Assembly (NCBI RefSeq): GCF_900096945.1
Contig: NZ_FMKA01000013.1
Location: 1-64,000 of the forward strand
Reading direction: 5' to 3'
DNA: 64,000 bases
DNA from: Anaerobium acetethylicum
GTDB taxonomy: Bacteria > Bacillota > Clostridia > Lachnospirales > Lachnospiraceae
Shown here in pieces: positions 18,373 through 27,469 of this stretch. Numbering within the stretch: the stretch's first letter is position 1; the number at the start of each line of letters is the position of its first letter. Position numbers and translations under genes: made by a program. Below the pieces are notes generated by a model. That model was not told the origin of the DNA, made no database searches, and saw only the letters and a program-made list of their open reading frames with translations.

Positions 18373-19137
18373 ATGAAGCATGATTTTTTTTCACTTAAAG
18401 GAAAAGTATGCATCGTTACAGGCGGATATCAGGGAATTGGTGAAACCGTAGCCGCTTATCTTGCCGATGCCGGCGCAGACATTGCTATTTTCGATATGGC
18501 TGATGCATCTTCGGTAGCCGAAAAAATAGCTGCAGAATACGGCGTTCGCGCCAAAGCTTATATCTGCAATGTAACAGATCCGGAGAATGTACAGGAATGT
18601 ATAGACAAGGCAGCAGAAGATATGGGCACGTTAGATCTTCTCTTTAACAATGCCGGTATCTGCATCCATAAACCTGCTTTGGAATGTGAACCTAAGGATT
18701 GGTTAAAAGTAATTGATGTAAATTTAAATGGTGTTTATTACGTGGCACAGACATTCGGAAGATATCTGGTCGCAAACAATAAAAAAGGAAATATCGTCAA
18801 TACAGCTTCCATGTCTGCGACAATTGTAAACATCCCGCAGGGACAGGCATCATACAATGCTTCGAAGGCAGCTGTCGTACATCTGACGAAATCTCTTGCA
18901 GTAGAATGGGCAGATAAAGGAATCAGAGTCAACTGCATCAGCCCAGGCTACATTCGTACAGCGATTACAGGAAATTCAAATCCTGAATGGCAGAAATTGT
19001 GGATTGAATCCATTCCTTATAAACGGATGGGAACACCTGAAGAGCTCGCAGGAGCTGTGATTTACCTGTTGTCTGATGCATCTACATATACATCGGGCTG
19101 TGACATGATTATTGATGGCTGCTTTACTCTGGTATAA
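18373..19137 (+). CDS. SDR-family oxidoreductase (copy 1)
   Basis: A 254-residue classical short-chain dehydrogenase. It has the cofactor loop TGGYQGIG near residues 16-23, NNAG in the middle, and the catalytic Y161-xxx-K165 (YNASK) after the serine in NTASMS. It probably oxidises a polyol or reduces a ketose (sorbitol, sorbose or arabitol dehydrogenase-like). AAGGAG precedes the start. It is paralogous to the SDR at 31303, and both have the same operator directly upstream. The ABC importer follows after a 250-bp gap filled by a dispersed repeat. Confidence 0.9.
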   Translation: MKHDFFSLKGKVCIVTGGYQGIGETVAAYLADAGADIAIFDMADASSVAEKIAAEYGVRAKAYICNVTDPENVQECIDKAAEDMGTLDLLFNNAGICIHKPALECEPKDWLKVIDVNLNGVYYVAQTFGRYLVANNKKGNIVNTASMSATIVNIPQGQASYNASKAAVVHLTKSLAVEWADKGIRVNCISPGYIRTAITGNSNPEWQKLWIESIPYKRMGTPEELAGAVIYLLSDASTYTSGCDMIIDGCFTLV

Positions 19138-19138
19138 C

Positions 19139-19290
19139 GTAACTGTTCACTCCGTGACCAGTAACATGCTTCGCGATGCACAGAAATGGTTGAAATGCAC
19201 CATTTCGTGCTGCAATCCTCGGGTTTTATGTGACTTTCGCTTCGCTACACTCACAAAAACACCTTGCGATGGATGACGTATGAACAGTAA
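19139..19290 (+). repeat. Dispersed hairpin repeat, full copy with divergent stems
   Basis: It keeps the linkers GATGCACAG, CCTCGGG and CACCTTGCG, but the stem sequences differ from other copies: left hairpin GTAACTG...CAGTAAC, middle AAATGG...CCATTT, right GTTTTATGTGA...TCACAAAAAC, right end TGAACAGTAA. Conserved linkers with changed but still paired stems argue for selection on structure. Confidence 0.72.
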
Positions 19291-19352
19291 TGGTATAGCA
19301 CTACATCTAATCATTGGTTTCTGAAATAAACGGCGAAATGCTGTTTATATAT

Positions 19353-19367
19353 GTTAATGATATTAAC
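19353..19367 (+). promoter_or_regulatory. Small palindrome before the ABC importer
   Basis: GTTAAT-GAT-ATTAAC lies just upstream of the AGGAGGG ribosome-binding site of the solute-binding protein gene. It may be an operator. I see no clear promoter here, so the importer may be read from the 18203 promoter. Confidence 0.35.
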
Positions 19368-19385
19368 AAATAGGAGGGCTAAAAA

Positions 19386-20399
19386 ATGAAAAAGAGATTA
19401 ATCGCTTTATTACTCACAACCGCAATGGTGGTAACCGGACTGGTAGGATGTACGACTAAAGAACCTACTACAGACAACAAGACTACTGAGGAAACGGAAA
19501 AAGAAACAGGCGATACCTTCAAGGTCGGCATCACGATCCAGTCGCTTGAAAACAGCTATTGGGCAGGCGTTTTCGGAGAAGTTGAGACTTTACTGAAGGA
19601 AAAAGGATGGGACTACACAATCCTTGCTTGTAATGATAGCTCGGCTACCCAGATCCAGCAGATTGAAAACTTTGTTACGAATGAAGTTGATTTAATCATG
19701 GTTCATCCTTCAGATCCTAATGCTATTGAAGATTATCTGAAAGCAGCTATGGACGCCGGAATCAAGGTAATGTGCTGGGATGACAAGATGACAAATACCG
19801 ATCTTAACTGGGTTCTTGATAACACTGAGTTAGGTTATACGATTGGTAAAGAAGCAGCAAACTTCATTAATGACCATTATTCAGCAGATAAAAAGGCTGA
19901 GGTAGCAATTATGAACTATCCTCAGACTCCGATCCTTCTTGAAAGAGAAACTGGTATCTTATCCGCACTTGAAGAAATTGCAAAAGACAAATATGAAATC
20001 GTAGCACAGCAGCCAGCGATTGATGCACAGGCAGCATTATCAAATATGGAAACGATCCTTCAGGCTAATCCTGATTGTAAGATTGTATGTTCCATCGGAG
20101 CAGGTGGAGATATCGGCGCTAACGAAGCATTCATGACAGCTACTGGCGGAAAGATTCCGGATGATATGGGTATCTTCTCAGCTGATGCAACACAGCAGCA
20201 GCTTGAAGCAATTGTAAATGGCGAAGCAAGCAGGGCATCTGTTGGATTTGAAGGATCTAATAAGAAAACAGCAGAAGCAGTAGTAGATTTATATGAAAAA
20301 TTACTCAATGGCGAAACCTTTGACGAACAGAATCTTGTAAGACCGCTTCTCGTTATCGATGCTGAAAATGCAGAAGAATATTTAGCAGATTACAAATAG
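19386..20399 (+). CDS. Sugar ABC transporter substrate-binding lipoprotein
   Basis: A 337-residue periplasmic-binding-like protein of the ribose/galactofuranose type (type I fold). The signal peptide ends at a lipobox with C22 (GLVGC), so the mature protein is anchored to the outer face of the membrane. The motif NDSSATQIQQIENFVTNEVDLIMVHPSDP is typical of RbsB/YtfQ-like binders. AGGAGGG precedes the start. ATPase and permease genes follow, separated by a stem-loop that would keep this gene's message more abundant. It likely imports the sugar or polyol that the island degrades. Confidence 0.93.
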   Translation: MKKRLIALLLTTAMVVTGLVGCTTKEPTTDNKTTEETEKETGDTFKVGITIQSLENSYWAGVFGEVETLLKEKGWDYTILACNDSSATQIQQIENFVTNEVDLIMVHPSDPNAIEDYLKAAMDAGIKVMCWDDKMTNTDLNWVLDNTELGYTIGKEAANFINDHYSADKKAEVAIMNYPQTPILLERETGILSALEEIAKDKYEIVAQQPAIDAQAALSNMETILQANPDCKIVCSIGAGGDIGANEAFMTATGGKIPDDMGIFSADATQQQLEAIVNGEASRASVGFEGSNKKTAEAVVDLYEKLLNGETFDEQNLVRPLLVIDAENAEEYLADYK

Positions 20400-20440
20400 T
20401 ATGCAGTATAGTATGCAGTAGGTAGGTTCTAAGTTGTTAA

Positions 20441-20474
20441 TGTGGAGCTGTCATGAAATACAGCTCCACATTTT
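20441..20474 (+). terminator. Intercistronic stem-loop in the ABC operon
   Basis: TGTGGAGCTG and CAGCTCCACA form a perfect 10-bp stem followed by TTTTAT. It lies between binding protein and ATPase genes, a position where partial terminators or 3'-end stabilisers are common. Confidence 0.75.
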
Positions 20475-20502
20475 ATAAAATAAGAATGGCGTGGTATAGA
20501 AT

Positions 20503-22014
20503 ATGAATGATGAATATATTTTACAATTACAGCATATTAGAAAAGAATATCCTGGTGTTGTTGCATTAAAAGATGTTTCACTAGAGGTAAAAAAGGGTGA
20601 GATTCTTGCACTGATCGGAGAGAATGGTGCTGGAAAATCTACTTTGATAAAAACTTGTTCTGGTGCTGTTATTCCAACGTCTGGTAAAATTATAATAAAT
20701 GGCAAGGAATTTACCAGTATGACGCCTCAGCTTGCAGCTGAGAATGGAATAGCAATTATTTACCAGGAATTCAATAACGTAAAGGGTCTTTCCGCTGCTG
20801 AAAACCTGTTTCTGGGTAATCCCATCAGGAAGGGCATACTCGTAGACAAAAAAGCAATGGAAGAGGAAGCAGAAAAGGCTTTCGCCCAGTTGAATATCAA
20901 GATCAATCCGAAGACTCTTGTTGGAAATCTCACAGTCGGCTATCAGCAGATGGTTGAAATTGCCAAGGCGATCATGCAGGATGCCAAGGTTCTGATTATG
21001 GATGAACCATCGGCTCCGCTTACGAACGCAGAAGTAGAAAGTATGTTTAAGGTATGTGAATTACTGAAGTCAAAGGGAGTATCCATTATATACATTTCCC
21101 ACAGGCTGGATGAGATTTATCGTTTGTCTGACCGTATTGTTGTACTTCGAGATGGGGAATATGTGAAAACGCTTATTACAAAAGATTCAGTTGTAGATGA
21201 ACTGATTCATCTGATGGTAGGACGTGATTTAAAAGAATCATATCCACCGAGAAAACCTTGTATTAAAGAAGAAATCGTTCTGGATCTGCAGAATGTAACA
21301 GGCAACGGAGATAAAGAGATCAATTTACAGATAAAAAAAGGTGAAGTGCTTGGACTCGGCGGCCTGGTTGGAGCGGGACGTACAGAACTTGCGCAGATGA
21401 TATTTGGTGCTGTAAGGAAAACATCAGGTAAGATTGTTTTTAAAGGAAAAGAAATAGATCCGAAGACCCCAAGGGAAGCTATTGATTTTGGCATTGCTCT
21501 TGTGCCTGAAGATCGTAAACGCCATGGCGCACTGCTCGGAGTTTCTATTAAAAATAATATTAATATGCCAATATACAAGAAGATTTCCAGGTTTTCCGTA
21601 ATCGATTCAAAACAGGAACTGGAAACCGCACAAAAATATAAAGAAGAATTGTTAATTAAAACACCATCATTGAACCAATTAGTTAAGAATCTAAGCGGTG
21701 GAAATCAACAGAAGGTAATTCTCGGAAAATGGCTTGCTGCAAATTCAGAGTTGATTATTTTTGACGAACCAACCCGTGGAATTGATGTAGGTGCTAAATT
21801 TGAGATTTATAAGTTGATCAATAACCTGGTAGAGCAGGGAAAGACCATTCTTTTAATTTCATCGGAAATGGAAGAATTAATGGGCATGTCAGACAGAATT
21901 CTGGTTTTGGCGGAAGGCCGTATTACCGGTGAATTAAGAAAAGAAGAGTTTAAACAGGATTCTATTATGAGAATGGCATCCGCCGTGGAGGAGGTAAAGA
22001 AGAATGAAAAATAA
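20503..22014 (+). CDS. Sugar ABC transporter ATPase, RbsA-like
   Basis: A 503-residue protein with two fused ABC ATPase domains, as in RbsA/MglA. The first has Walker A GENGAGKST and Walker B VLIMDEPSA; the second has the family's altered Walker A (GLVGAGRTE), the signature LSGGNQQK and Walker B LIIFDEPTRGID. It energises import with the permease encoded next, whose start overlaps its last codons by 11 bases. The protein binds the cytoplasmic face of the permease. There is no strong ribosome-binding site (GGCGTGG only). Confidence 0.94.
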   Translation: MNDEYILQLQHIRKEYPGVVALKDVSLEVKKGEILALIGENGAGKSTLIKTCSGAVIPTSGKIIINGKEFTSMTPQLAAENGIAIIYQEFNNVKGLSAAENLFLGNPIRKGILVDKKAMEEEAEKAFAQLNIKINPKTLVGNLTVGYQQMVEIAKAIMQDAKVLIMDEPSAPLTNAEVESMFKVCELLKSKGVSIIYISHRLDEIYRLSDRIVVLRDGEYVKTLITKDSVVDELIHLMVGRDLKESYPPRKPCIKEEIVLDLQNVTGNGDKEINLQIKKGEVLGLGGLVGAGRTELAQMIFGAVRKTSGKIVFKGKEIDPKTPREAIDFGIALVPEDRKRHGALLGVSIKNNINMPIYKKISRFSVIDSKQELETAQKYKEELLIKTPSLNQLVKNLSGGNQQKVILGKWLAANSELIIFDEPTRGIDVGAKFEIYKLINNLVEQGKTILLISSEMEELMGMSDRILVLAEGRITGELRKEEFKQDSIMRMASAVEEVKKNEK

Positions 22015-22954
22015 CGTTGTTCTTAATCAATTAAAAAGTAAAGCGATCTGGGTGGTTTTTGTAATCCTGTTTATAGGATTTGCGATTGCAAACCCAAGGT
22101 TCCTTTCATCGTCAAACCTATTTACAATTGCCCGTCAGGTTTCTATGTATGGTATCGCTTCCATCGGTATGACGTTTGTCATTCTGATAGCAGGTATTGA
22201 CCTTTCGGCAGGTTCCGTCATCACGATCGTCAATATTGTGTGTGCGTACCTGATGGTCAACAGCGGCTTTAGTATGCCGGCTGCGATTATCTGTTCGTTG
22301 ATTATGGCTGTTGGAATCGGTATTTTGAATGGTTTCATGGTTTCAACAATCGGAATTCCTGCAATCATTGCAACTTTTGCAACACAGATCGTTTTTGAAG
22401 GAGCAGCGTATCTGCTTTCTGGCGGAACACCGATTTATGGATTCGATACAAGATTCAAGATTATCGGCCAGGGTTATGTTGGACCTATACCGGTACCTGT
22501 TATTATCATGATCTGCTGCTTCGCTGTTGGTGCTTTTATCCTGAACAAGACCTACTTCGGACGTTACTTTTATGCAGTCGGCGGTAACGAAGAAGCATCA
22601 AAGCTCTCTGGTATCAGAGTTGGCTATATCAAATACCTGATCTATGCTTTATCAGGATTATTCGCAGGGCTTGCAGGTATTGTAATGCTTTCCCGTACGA
22701 ATTCCGCACAGCCTACAGCAGGTAAAGGATATGAATTCGATGTTATCACATGTGTTGTATTAGGCGGCGTTTCCGTTTCAGGTGGATATGGTAAGATTTC
22801 AAATGTAATTGCAGGTGTTATGATCATCGGCGTTCTGACAAATGGTATGGTTCTTTTAAATGTAAGTACCTATATGCAGATGGTTGTAAAAGGGCTTGTC
22901 CTTGTACTTGCTGTAGGCTTTGACTGCTTCCAGCAGAAACGCGCAACAACTTAA
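22004..22954 (+). CDS. Sugar ABC transporter permease, RbsC-like
   Basis: A 316-residue membrane permease of the ribose/xylose class (BPD_transp_2), with about eight to ten membrane segments and the family signatures GIDLSAGS and GGVSVSGGYG. GGAGG lies before its ATG within the end of the ATPase gene. It forms a homodimer that, with the ATPase and lipoprotein, imports one monosaccharide or polyol. It is the only dedicated importer in the island. Confidence 0.94.
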   Translation: MKNNVVLNQLKSKAIWVVFVILFIGFAIANPRFLSSSNLFTIARQVSMYGIASIGMTFVILIAGIDLSAGSVITIVNIVCAYLMVNSGFSMPAAIICSLIMAVGIGILNGFMVSTIGIPAIIATFATQIVFEGAAYLLSGGTPIYGFDTRFKIIGQGYVGPIPVPVIIMICCFAVGAFILNKTYFGRYFYAVGGNEEASKLSGIRVGYIKYLIYALSGLFAGLAGIVMLSRTNSAQPTAGKGYEFDVITCVVLGGVSVSGGYGKISNVIAGVMIIGVLTNGMVLLNVSTYMQMVVKGLVLVLAVGFDCFQQKRATT

Positions 22955-22992
22955 ATATTAGTTTTATGTTACATAGTATGGTTTGTTTTTAG

Positions 22993-23132
22993 GAAACTGT
23001 TCAAGATTAAGTTTTTCCTGGTCGAAGGGGATGCACACAAATTCAAATGCCAGTAATTTTGCGCATGCGTAACTTGGGGTTTATGCAGAATCAGCACAAA
23101 ACACCTTGCTGTACAAGAGCTTAGAACAGTTA
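22993..23132 (+). repeat. Dispersed hairpin repeat, full copy
   Basis: The outer ends AACTGTTC and GAACAGTT are exact inverted repeats here. Inside are GGGGATGCACAC, an AAATT...AATTT hairpin, GCGCATGCG, CTTGGGG, a TTTATGC-AGAATCA-GCACAAA hairpin and CACCTTGC. It lies between the importer operon and its terminator. Confidence 0.72.
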
Positions 23133-23152
23133 CGAATAATCTTAATGATCTG

Positions 23153-23195
23153 CACCCCAAAGTTATATGAAAAATAGGCTTTGGGGTGTATTTTG
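23153..23195 (+). terminator. Intrinsic terminator of the ABC operon
   Basis: CACCCCAAAG (23153-23162) and CTTTGGGGTG (23179-23188) form a perfect 10-bp stem followed by TATTTTGT. Confidence 0.8.
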
Positions 23196-23222
23196 TGATT
23201 GAATTGAAAAGGAGATAATGAT

Positions 23223-24269
23223 ATGAAAGAAATGATGATTCAGCAGGTAATGACAGCTCCACATAAGATTGAGTTTAATGAGGTTCCGGTACCGGAAGTA
23301 AAACCAGGTCAGGTTTTGGTACAGATCAAGAGAATCGGCGTATGCGGAAGCGACATCCATGTATTCCATGGACAGCATCCATATACAAGCTATCCGGTTA
23401 CACAGGGACATGAGGTATCTGGCAAGGTCGCGGCATTAGGCGAAAATGTAACCGGAGTTGAAGTGGGACAGAAGGTTACGATTGAACCTCAGGTCTACTG
23501 CGGCGAGTGTTATCCATGTACGCATGGAAAATACAATCTGTGCGAAAATTTAAAAGTCATGGGATTTCAGACTACAGGAACTGCAAGCGAGTATGTTGCA
23601 GTAGATGCTTCCAAGGTTACACCGTTACCTGATAACATGACTTATGATGAAGGGGCTATGATTGAACCCCTAGCTGTTGCAGTCCATGCCTGCAGACGCC
23701 CCGGCGATGTGAAAGGCATGAAAGTTGCAGTCCTTGGAGCAGGCCCGATTGGTATATTGATCGCGCAGACATTAAAGGCTTTCGGAGCTGCAGAAGTTAT
23801 GGTGACGGACGTTTCAGATTACCGTCTGGAACTTGCGAAAGAATGCGGCGCTGATTATATCTACAATACAAAAAATGTAGATTTTGGAAAAGCTGTTGTT
23901 GAATGTTTTGGAGCGGATAAAGCAGATATCATCTATGACTGCGCAGGCAACGATATCACCATGAACCAGGCAATTCAGAACGCCAGAAAGGGAAGCGTTA
24001 TCATTCTGGTTGCAGTATATGCAGGCATGGCAAACGTAGATCTCGCAAAGCTGAATGATTCCGAATTGGATTTAAATACGTCAATGATGTACAGACACGA
24101 AGATTATGTGGATGCAATACGCTTTGTCGGGGAAGGCAAAATCCAGCTCAAACCGCTCATGAGCAAGCATTTCGCATTTAAGGATTATCTGGCAGCTTAT
24201 GATTATATTGAAAACAATCGTGAAACAACGATGAAAGTTTTAGTGGATGTGGATCCGAGCAACGACTAA
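23223..24269 (+). CDS. Zinc-dependent L-iditol/sorbitol dehydrogenase-like protein
   Basis: A 348-residue MDR dehydrogenase. Catalytic zinc ligands lie in GVCGSD and GHE, structural zinc cysteines in CGECYPCTHGKYNLC, and the NAD loop is GAGPIG. It is a second polyol dehydrogenase in the island and differs clearly from those at 16068 and 28978, so it probably handles another polyol or the reverse step. AAGGAG precedes the start. No ROK-type operator is visible upstream. It is followed by a stem-loop and ROK copy 2. Confidence 0.9.
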   Translation: MKEMMIQQVMTAPHKIEFNEVPVPEVKPGQVLVQIKRIGVCGSDIHVFHGQHPYTSYPVTQGHEVSGKVAALGENVTGVEVGQKVTIEPQVYCGECYPCTHGKYNLCENLKVMGFQTTGTASEYVAVDASKVTPLPDNMTYDEGAMIEPLAVAVHACRRPGDVKGMKVAVLGAGPIGILIAQTLKAFGAAEVMVTDVSDYRLELAKECGADYIYNTKNVDFGKAVVECFGADKADIIYDCAGNDITMNQAIQNARKGSVIILVAVYAGMANVDLAKLNDSELDLNTSMMYRHEDYVDAIRFVGEGKIQLKPLMSKHFAFKDYLAAYDYIENNRETTMKVLVDVDPSND

Positions 24270-24318
24270 ACATGAGGACAATAGGATATACAACGTGACG
24301 CATAAATAACTGTTCATT

Positions 24319-24346
24319 CATACAGCTGCAGAAATGCAGCTGTATG
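24319..24346 (+). terminator. Stem-loop after the 23223 dehydrogenase gene
   Basis: CATACAGCTGC and GCAGCTGTATG form an 11-bp perfect stem. It is not followed by a clear T run, so it may be a stabiliser rather than a terminator. Confidence 0.5.
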
Positions 24347-24415
24347 CTTAGGAAAAAGGAACTGCAGCTATTAGAAATCCAAAAACTTCTAAATAATGAA
24401 GGAGTTTAAAAGCCA

Positions 24416-25534
24416 ATGAACGTATTTGATAGTAAGCATAATAATAAAAAAAAGATATACCACTATATCCGGGAAAAGGGATTAGCTACCAAGCAGGATA
24501 TTGCATACAATCTGCAGCTGAGTCTGCCAACAGTTGCCCAGAAGCTGGAAGATCTGGTCGTTCGTGGCTTGGTCGGTGCAGAATGTAAGGTTGCAAATAA
24601 GGCCGGCGGCCGGAATCCTGTAGCATACACCTATGTAAAGGATGCAAAAGTGGCTGTTGGATTGGATATTACAAAGCGTCATATCAAAAGCGTTATTATA
24701 GATCTTGATGGAAACATTATAAAATATGTTTACAGAAGACGCTTATATCAGCGTAATGATGGCTATTTGAAGACTTTAGGGGAGACGGTTGAAAAGATAA
24801 TCGACAGCATCGGATTAAGCCGAGATAAAGTGATTGGCGTAGGGATTGCAGTTCCAGGGCTGATTGATTTTGAGAAACAGTGTGTGGTTCGCGGTACGGT
24901 CATAGATAATACGGGAATGAGCAGGGAGGATTTTTCAACATATATACAATATCCGACAAAATTGATACATGATTCTAATGCTTCAGGATTTTGTGAAATA
25001 TGGATGTCGTCTGAATTGCGGAATGCATTTTATATCAGTTTGTGTAATAGTGTCGGCGGAACAGTTCTGATCGATAACGAAGTTTACATGGGGGATGGCC
25101 TGTACAGCGGTGAAGTCGGCCATTTGAATCTGGTAACCGACGGGATGCAGTGTTATTGCGGGCAAAAAGGCTGTGCGGACGCATATTTGAATGCAGAACG
25201 GCTTGCTGATTATACGAACCGCGATCTGGGAATGTTTTTCCTAAGGCTGGAGCAGGGCGATGGTGTATTGAAAGAGATATGGGATGAATATTTGGAATAT
25301 CTGGCAGTTCTGATTCATGATATCAGGATGATGTTTGGTTCTACCATTATCGTAGGTGGATATGTCGGAATTTTCATTAAGGACTACATGGAGGTTCTCT
25401 GCGAGAAGGTAAACAGGAAAAATCCATTTGGTGAAGATGCAGCCGGTTATATCATGCCCTGCAATAATAACACGGAAGCAGTAGCTACAGGCGCAGCATT
25501 ATACTTTGTGAAAGAGTTCATAGAGGCAATTTGA
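24416..25534 (+). CDS. ROK-family transcriptional repressor (copy 2)
   Basis: A 372-residue ROK regulator very close in sequence to copy 3 at 34015: both begin MN-FD-K-NN and share LATxQDIAY and LQLSLPTV in the helix-turn-helix. The ROK domain has GHLNLV and the zinc motif CYCGQKGC. Its target is probably one of the shared island operators or an unseen site near 23.2 kb. AAGGAG precedes the start. The similarity of copies 2 and 3 suggests duplication of a regulator-enzyme module. Confidence 0.92.
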   Translation: MNVFDSKHNNKKKIYHYIREKGLATKQDIAYNLQLSLPTVAQKLEDLVVRGLVGAECKVANKAGGRNPVAYTYVKDAKVAVGLDITKRHIKSVIIDLDGNIIKYVYRRRLYQRNDGYLKTLGETVEKIIDSIGLSRDKVIGVGIAVPGLIDFEKQCVVRGTVIDNTGMSREDFSTYIQYPTKLIHDSNASGFCEIWMSSELRNAFYISLCNSVGGTVLIDNEVYMGDGLYSGEVGHLNLVTDGMQCYCGQKGCADAYLNAERLADYTNRDLGMFFLRLEQGDGVLKEIWDEYLEYLAVLIHDIRMMFGSTIIVGGYVGIFIKDYMEVLCEKVNRKNPFGEDAAGYIMPCNNNTEAVATGAALYFVKEFIEAI

Positions 25535-25584
25535 AAAAGATGATCGAATCGGAATCATAAGCTTGCACTTCGTAAAGAGACGGG

Positions 25585-25626
25585 ACAGGATATCTTGAAT
25601 TTTTTTTCGGGATATCCTGTTTTTTA
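25585..25626 (+). terminator. Intrinsic terminator after ROK copy 2
   Basis: ACAGGATATC and GATATCCTGT form a perfect 10-bp stem followed by TTTTT. Confidence 0.85.
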
Positions 25627-25638
25627 GAATATTTTCGA

Positions 25639-25667
25639 TTGACATATTTGATTATATGTTGTAATGT
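25639..25667 (+). promoter_or_regulatory. Promoter of the GntR-led operon
   Basis: TTGACA at 25639-25644, a 17-base spacer and TAATGT at 25662-25667. No ROK-type operator follows, so this operon appears to be under GntR control instead. Confidence 0.7.
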
Positions 25668-25728
25668 TACTACATAGTTATGTATTGAAAAACAATACAG
25701 ACCACAATCTTTAAGGAGGAGAGCGAAA

Positions 25729-26478
25729 ATGCTGGATGCAAGTCAGATCAACAAGAATATTCCGGTACCATTATATTTTCAACTGAAAGAACTTCTGCTT
25801 ACAGAAATCAAAAAAGGAACATATAAGATCGGGGAAACGATACCGACAGAGAATGAATTAAGCGAAATGTTCCATATAAGCCGCACGACTGTAAGGCAGG
25901 CAGTGGGCGAACTCGAACATGAGGGATGGCTCAACAGGGTAAAGAGCAAGGGAACATTTGTAGCAAGGCCGAAATTCCAGCAGAGTTTCACGCAGGCATT
26001 GGAATCTTTTAATGACCAGATCATACAGTCGGGCAGGGTTCCGAATACTGTGGTGCTCGATTTCAAGGTCATGATACCAGCCGAAGATATAGCGGCTCAG
26101 CTTGGGTTAAAACCGAAGGAAAAGGCAATCTATATCCATCGTAAGCGATGCGCGGACAATGAGCCGATCCTGATGGTAGAGACTTATCTGCCATACGAAA
26201 GATGCAGCTTTGTCATGGAACATGATTTGGAAACGGAATCTTTATATGCCATTTTGGGAACGGATGAGAAAACCAGAATCTGTAAGATTGAACGTCTGAT
26301 CGAAGCGGTAGAGGCAACAGAATATGACATCAGGAATCTCGGGATAGAAAGCGGTAAAGCCATTCAGCAGTTCATTTCCACGGGATATAACACATTTGGC
26401 GATATTATTGAATATTCAATATCCAGATACAGAGGAGACAGAAATACGTTTAAAACGACTATCATGCAGAACCAGTAA
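25729..26478 (+). CDS. GntR-family regulator with UTRA domain
   Basis: A 249-residue regulator of the HutC/UTRA subfamily. The winged helix lies in residues 10-75 (PTENELSEMFHISRTTVRQAVGELEHEGWL) and a UTRA effector domain follows, which in this subfamily usually binds a sugar phosphate. AAGGAGGAG precedes the start. It heads the run of aldolase, FGGY kinase, GatD-like dehydrogenase and PfkB kinase genes on the same strand, so it probably responds to an intermediate of that pathway. Confidence 0.92.
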   Translation: MLDASQINKNIPVPLYFQLKELLLTEIKKGTYKIGETIPTENELSEMFHISRTTVRQAVGELEHEGWLNRVKSKGTFVARPKFQQSFTQALESFNDQIIQSGRVPNTVVLDFKVMIPAEDIAAQLGLKPKEKAIYIHRKRCADNEPILMVETYLPYERCSFVMEHDLETESLYAILGTDEKTRICKIERLIEAVEATEYDIRNLGIESGKAIQQFISTGYNTFGDIIEYSISRYRGDRNTFKTTIMQNQ

Positions 26479-26535
26479 GGTAATTTTTTAACATTTCATT
26501 GGATAATGCTTAAGCATTACAGAAAGGATACCAAT

Positions 26536-27384
26536 ATGTCATTCGTTACAACAGAAAGACTGCTTTTAGATGCCCAGAAAAGAGGATATGCAGTAGGTGC
26601 ATTCAATGTGGAGAATATGGAAATGGTGCAGGCGGTCGTTGCGGCTGCAGAAGAACTGAAAGCGCCGGTCATCATGCAGACAACACCTTCAACAGTTAAA
26701 TATGCAAGTTTAGCATATTTCTATTCCCTCGCTAAGGCTGCCGGTGAGGCGGCAAGCGTGCCCGTAGCGATTCACCTTGACCACGGCAGCAGCTTTGAAC
26801 TTGCCATGCAGGCATTGAGGACCGGCTATACATCCATCATGATTGACGGTTCCCATAGTGTCTTCGAGGAAAATATCGCACTTACAAAGAGAGTAGTGGA
26901 TGCCTGTGCACCTTCGAAGGTTCCTGTCGAAGCGGAACTTGGAAAAGTCGGCGGAAAAGAGGACGATCTGGACGGCGGAAGCGGCGGATTCACGGATCCT
27001 TCAGAAGCAAAAGAATTTGTTGAAAAGACGGGGATTTCATCCCTGGCTGTGGCAATCGGGACAGCCCATGGATTATATGCAGGTGTGCCAAAACTCGATC
27101 TGGAACGCCTCGGCGAAATCAGGAAAGTGGTTGATATCCCATTGGTTCTCCATGGAGCATCAGGATTGTCGGATGACGCAGTCAGAGAAAGCATCAAGCT
27201 TGGAATCTGCAAGGTCAATTTTGCAACTGAACTCAGGATCGCATACAGTGACGGGGTCAAGGAATGCTTCAAGAAAGCACCGGACGCCTTCGATCCAAAA
27301 AAATACGGTGAAGCCGGACGCGAGAACGTGAAACAGCTTGTCATTAACAGAATGAAAGTCTGCGGATGCGACGGGAAAGCATAG
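26536..27384 (+). CDS. Class II ketose-bisphosphate aldolase, GatY/KbaY-like
   Basis: A 282-residue zinc aldolase that cleaves a ketose-1,6-bisphosphate into dihydroxyacetone phosphate and glyceraldehyde-3-phosphate. The metal-site motifs HLDHG, GTAHGLY and LHGASG are present. The sequence resembles tagatose-bisphosphate aldolases GatY/KbaY down to the C-terminal CGCDGKA, though fructose-bisphosphate aldolase cannot be excluded. ATG 26536 follows AAAGGATA; the in-frame ATG at 26506 adds ten unlikely residues. With the PfkB kinase at 30113 it would form the lower half of the pathway. Confidence 0.88.
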   Translation: MSFVTTERLLLDAQKRGYAVGAFNVENMEMVQAVVAAAEELKAPVIMQTTPSTVKYASLAYFYSLAKAAGEAASVPVAIHLDHGSSFELAMQALRTGYTSIMIDGSHSVFEENIALTKRVVDACAPSKVPVEAELGKVGGKEDDLDGGSGGFTDPSEAKEFVEKTGISSLAVAIGTAHGLYAGVPKLDLERLGEIRKVVDIPLVLHGASGLSDDAVRESIKLGICKVNFATELRIAYSDGVKECFKKAPDAFDPKKYGEAGRENVKQLVINRMKVCGCDGKA

Positions 27385-27386
27385 AT

Positions 27387-27455
27387 CACTATTCAGGACT
27401 ACGTCCTTCACAGTTACACGTGATGCACATAAATTGCAGAACATGGATCTGCATT
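27387..27455 (+). repeat. Dispersed hairpin repeat, 5' half copy
   Basis: CACTATTCAGGACTACG, CCTTCACAGTTAC, GTGATGCACATAAATTGC and a following short stem match the left half of the family. The right half is missing, and the copy runs into the ribosome-binding region (GGGAG) of the kinase gene. It fills the gap between aldolase and kinase genes. Confidence 0.65.
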
Positions 27456-27469
27456 GATGGGAGACGAAT

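Noticed and set aside
24290-24346. GTGACGCATAAATAACTGTTC as a further dispersed-repeat copy
   Set aside because: Only the short AACTGTTC end matches; the conserved linkers are absent.
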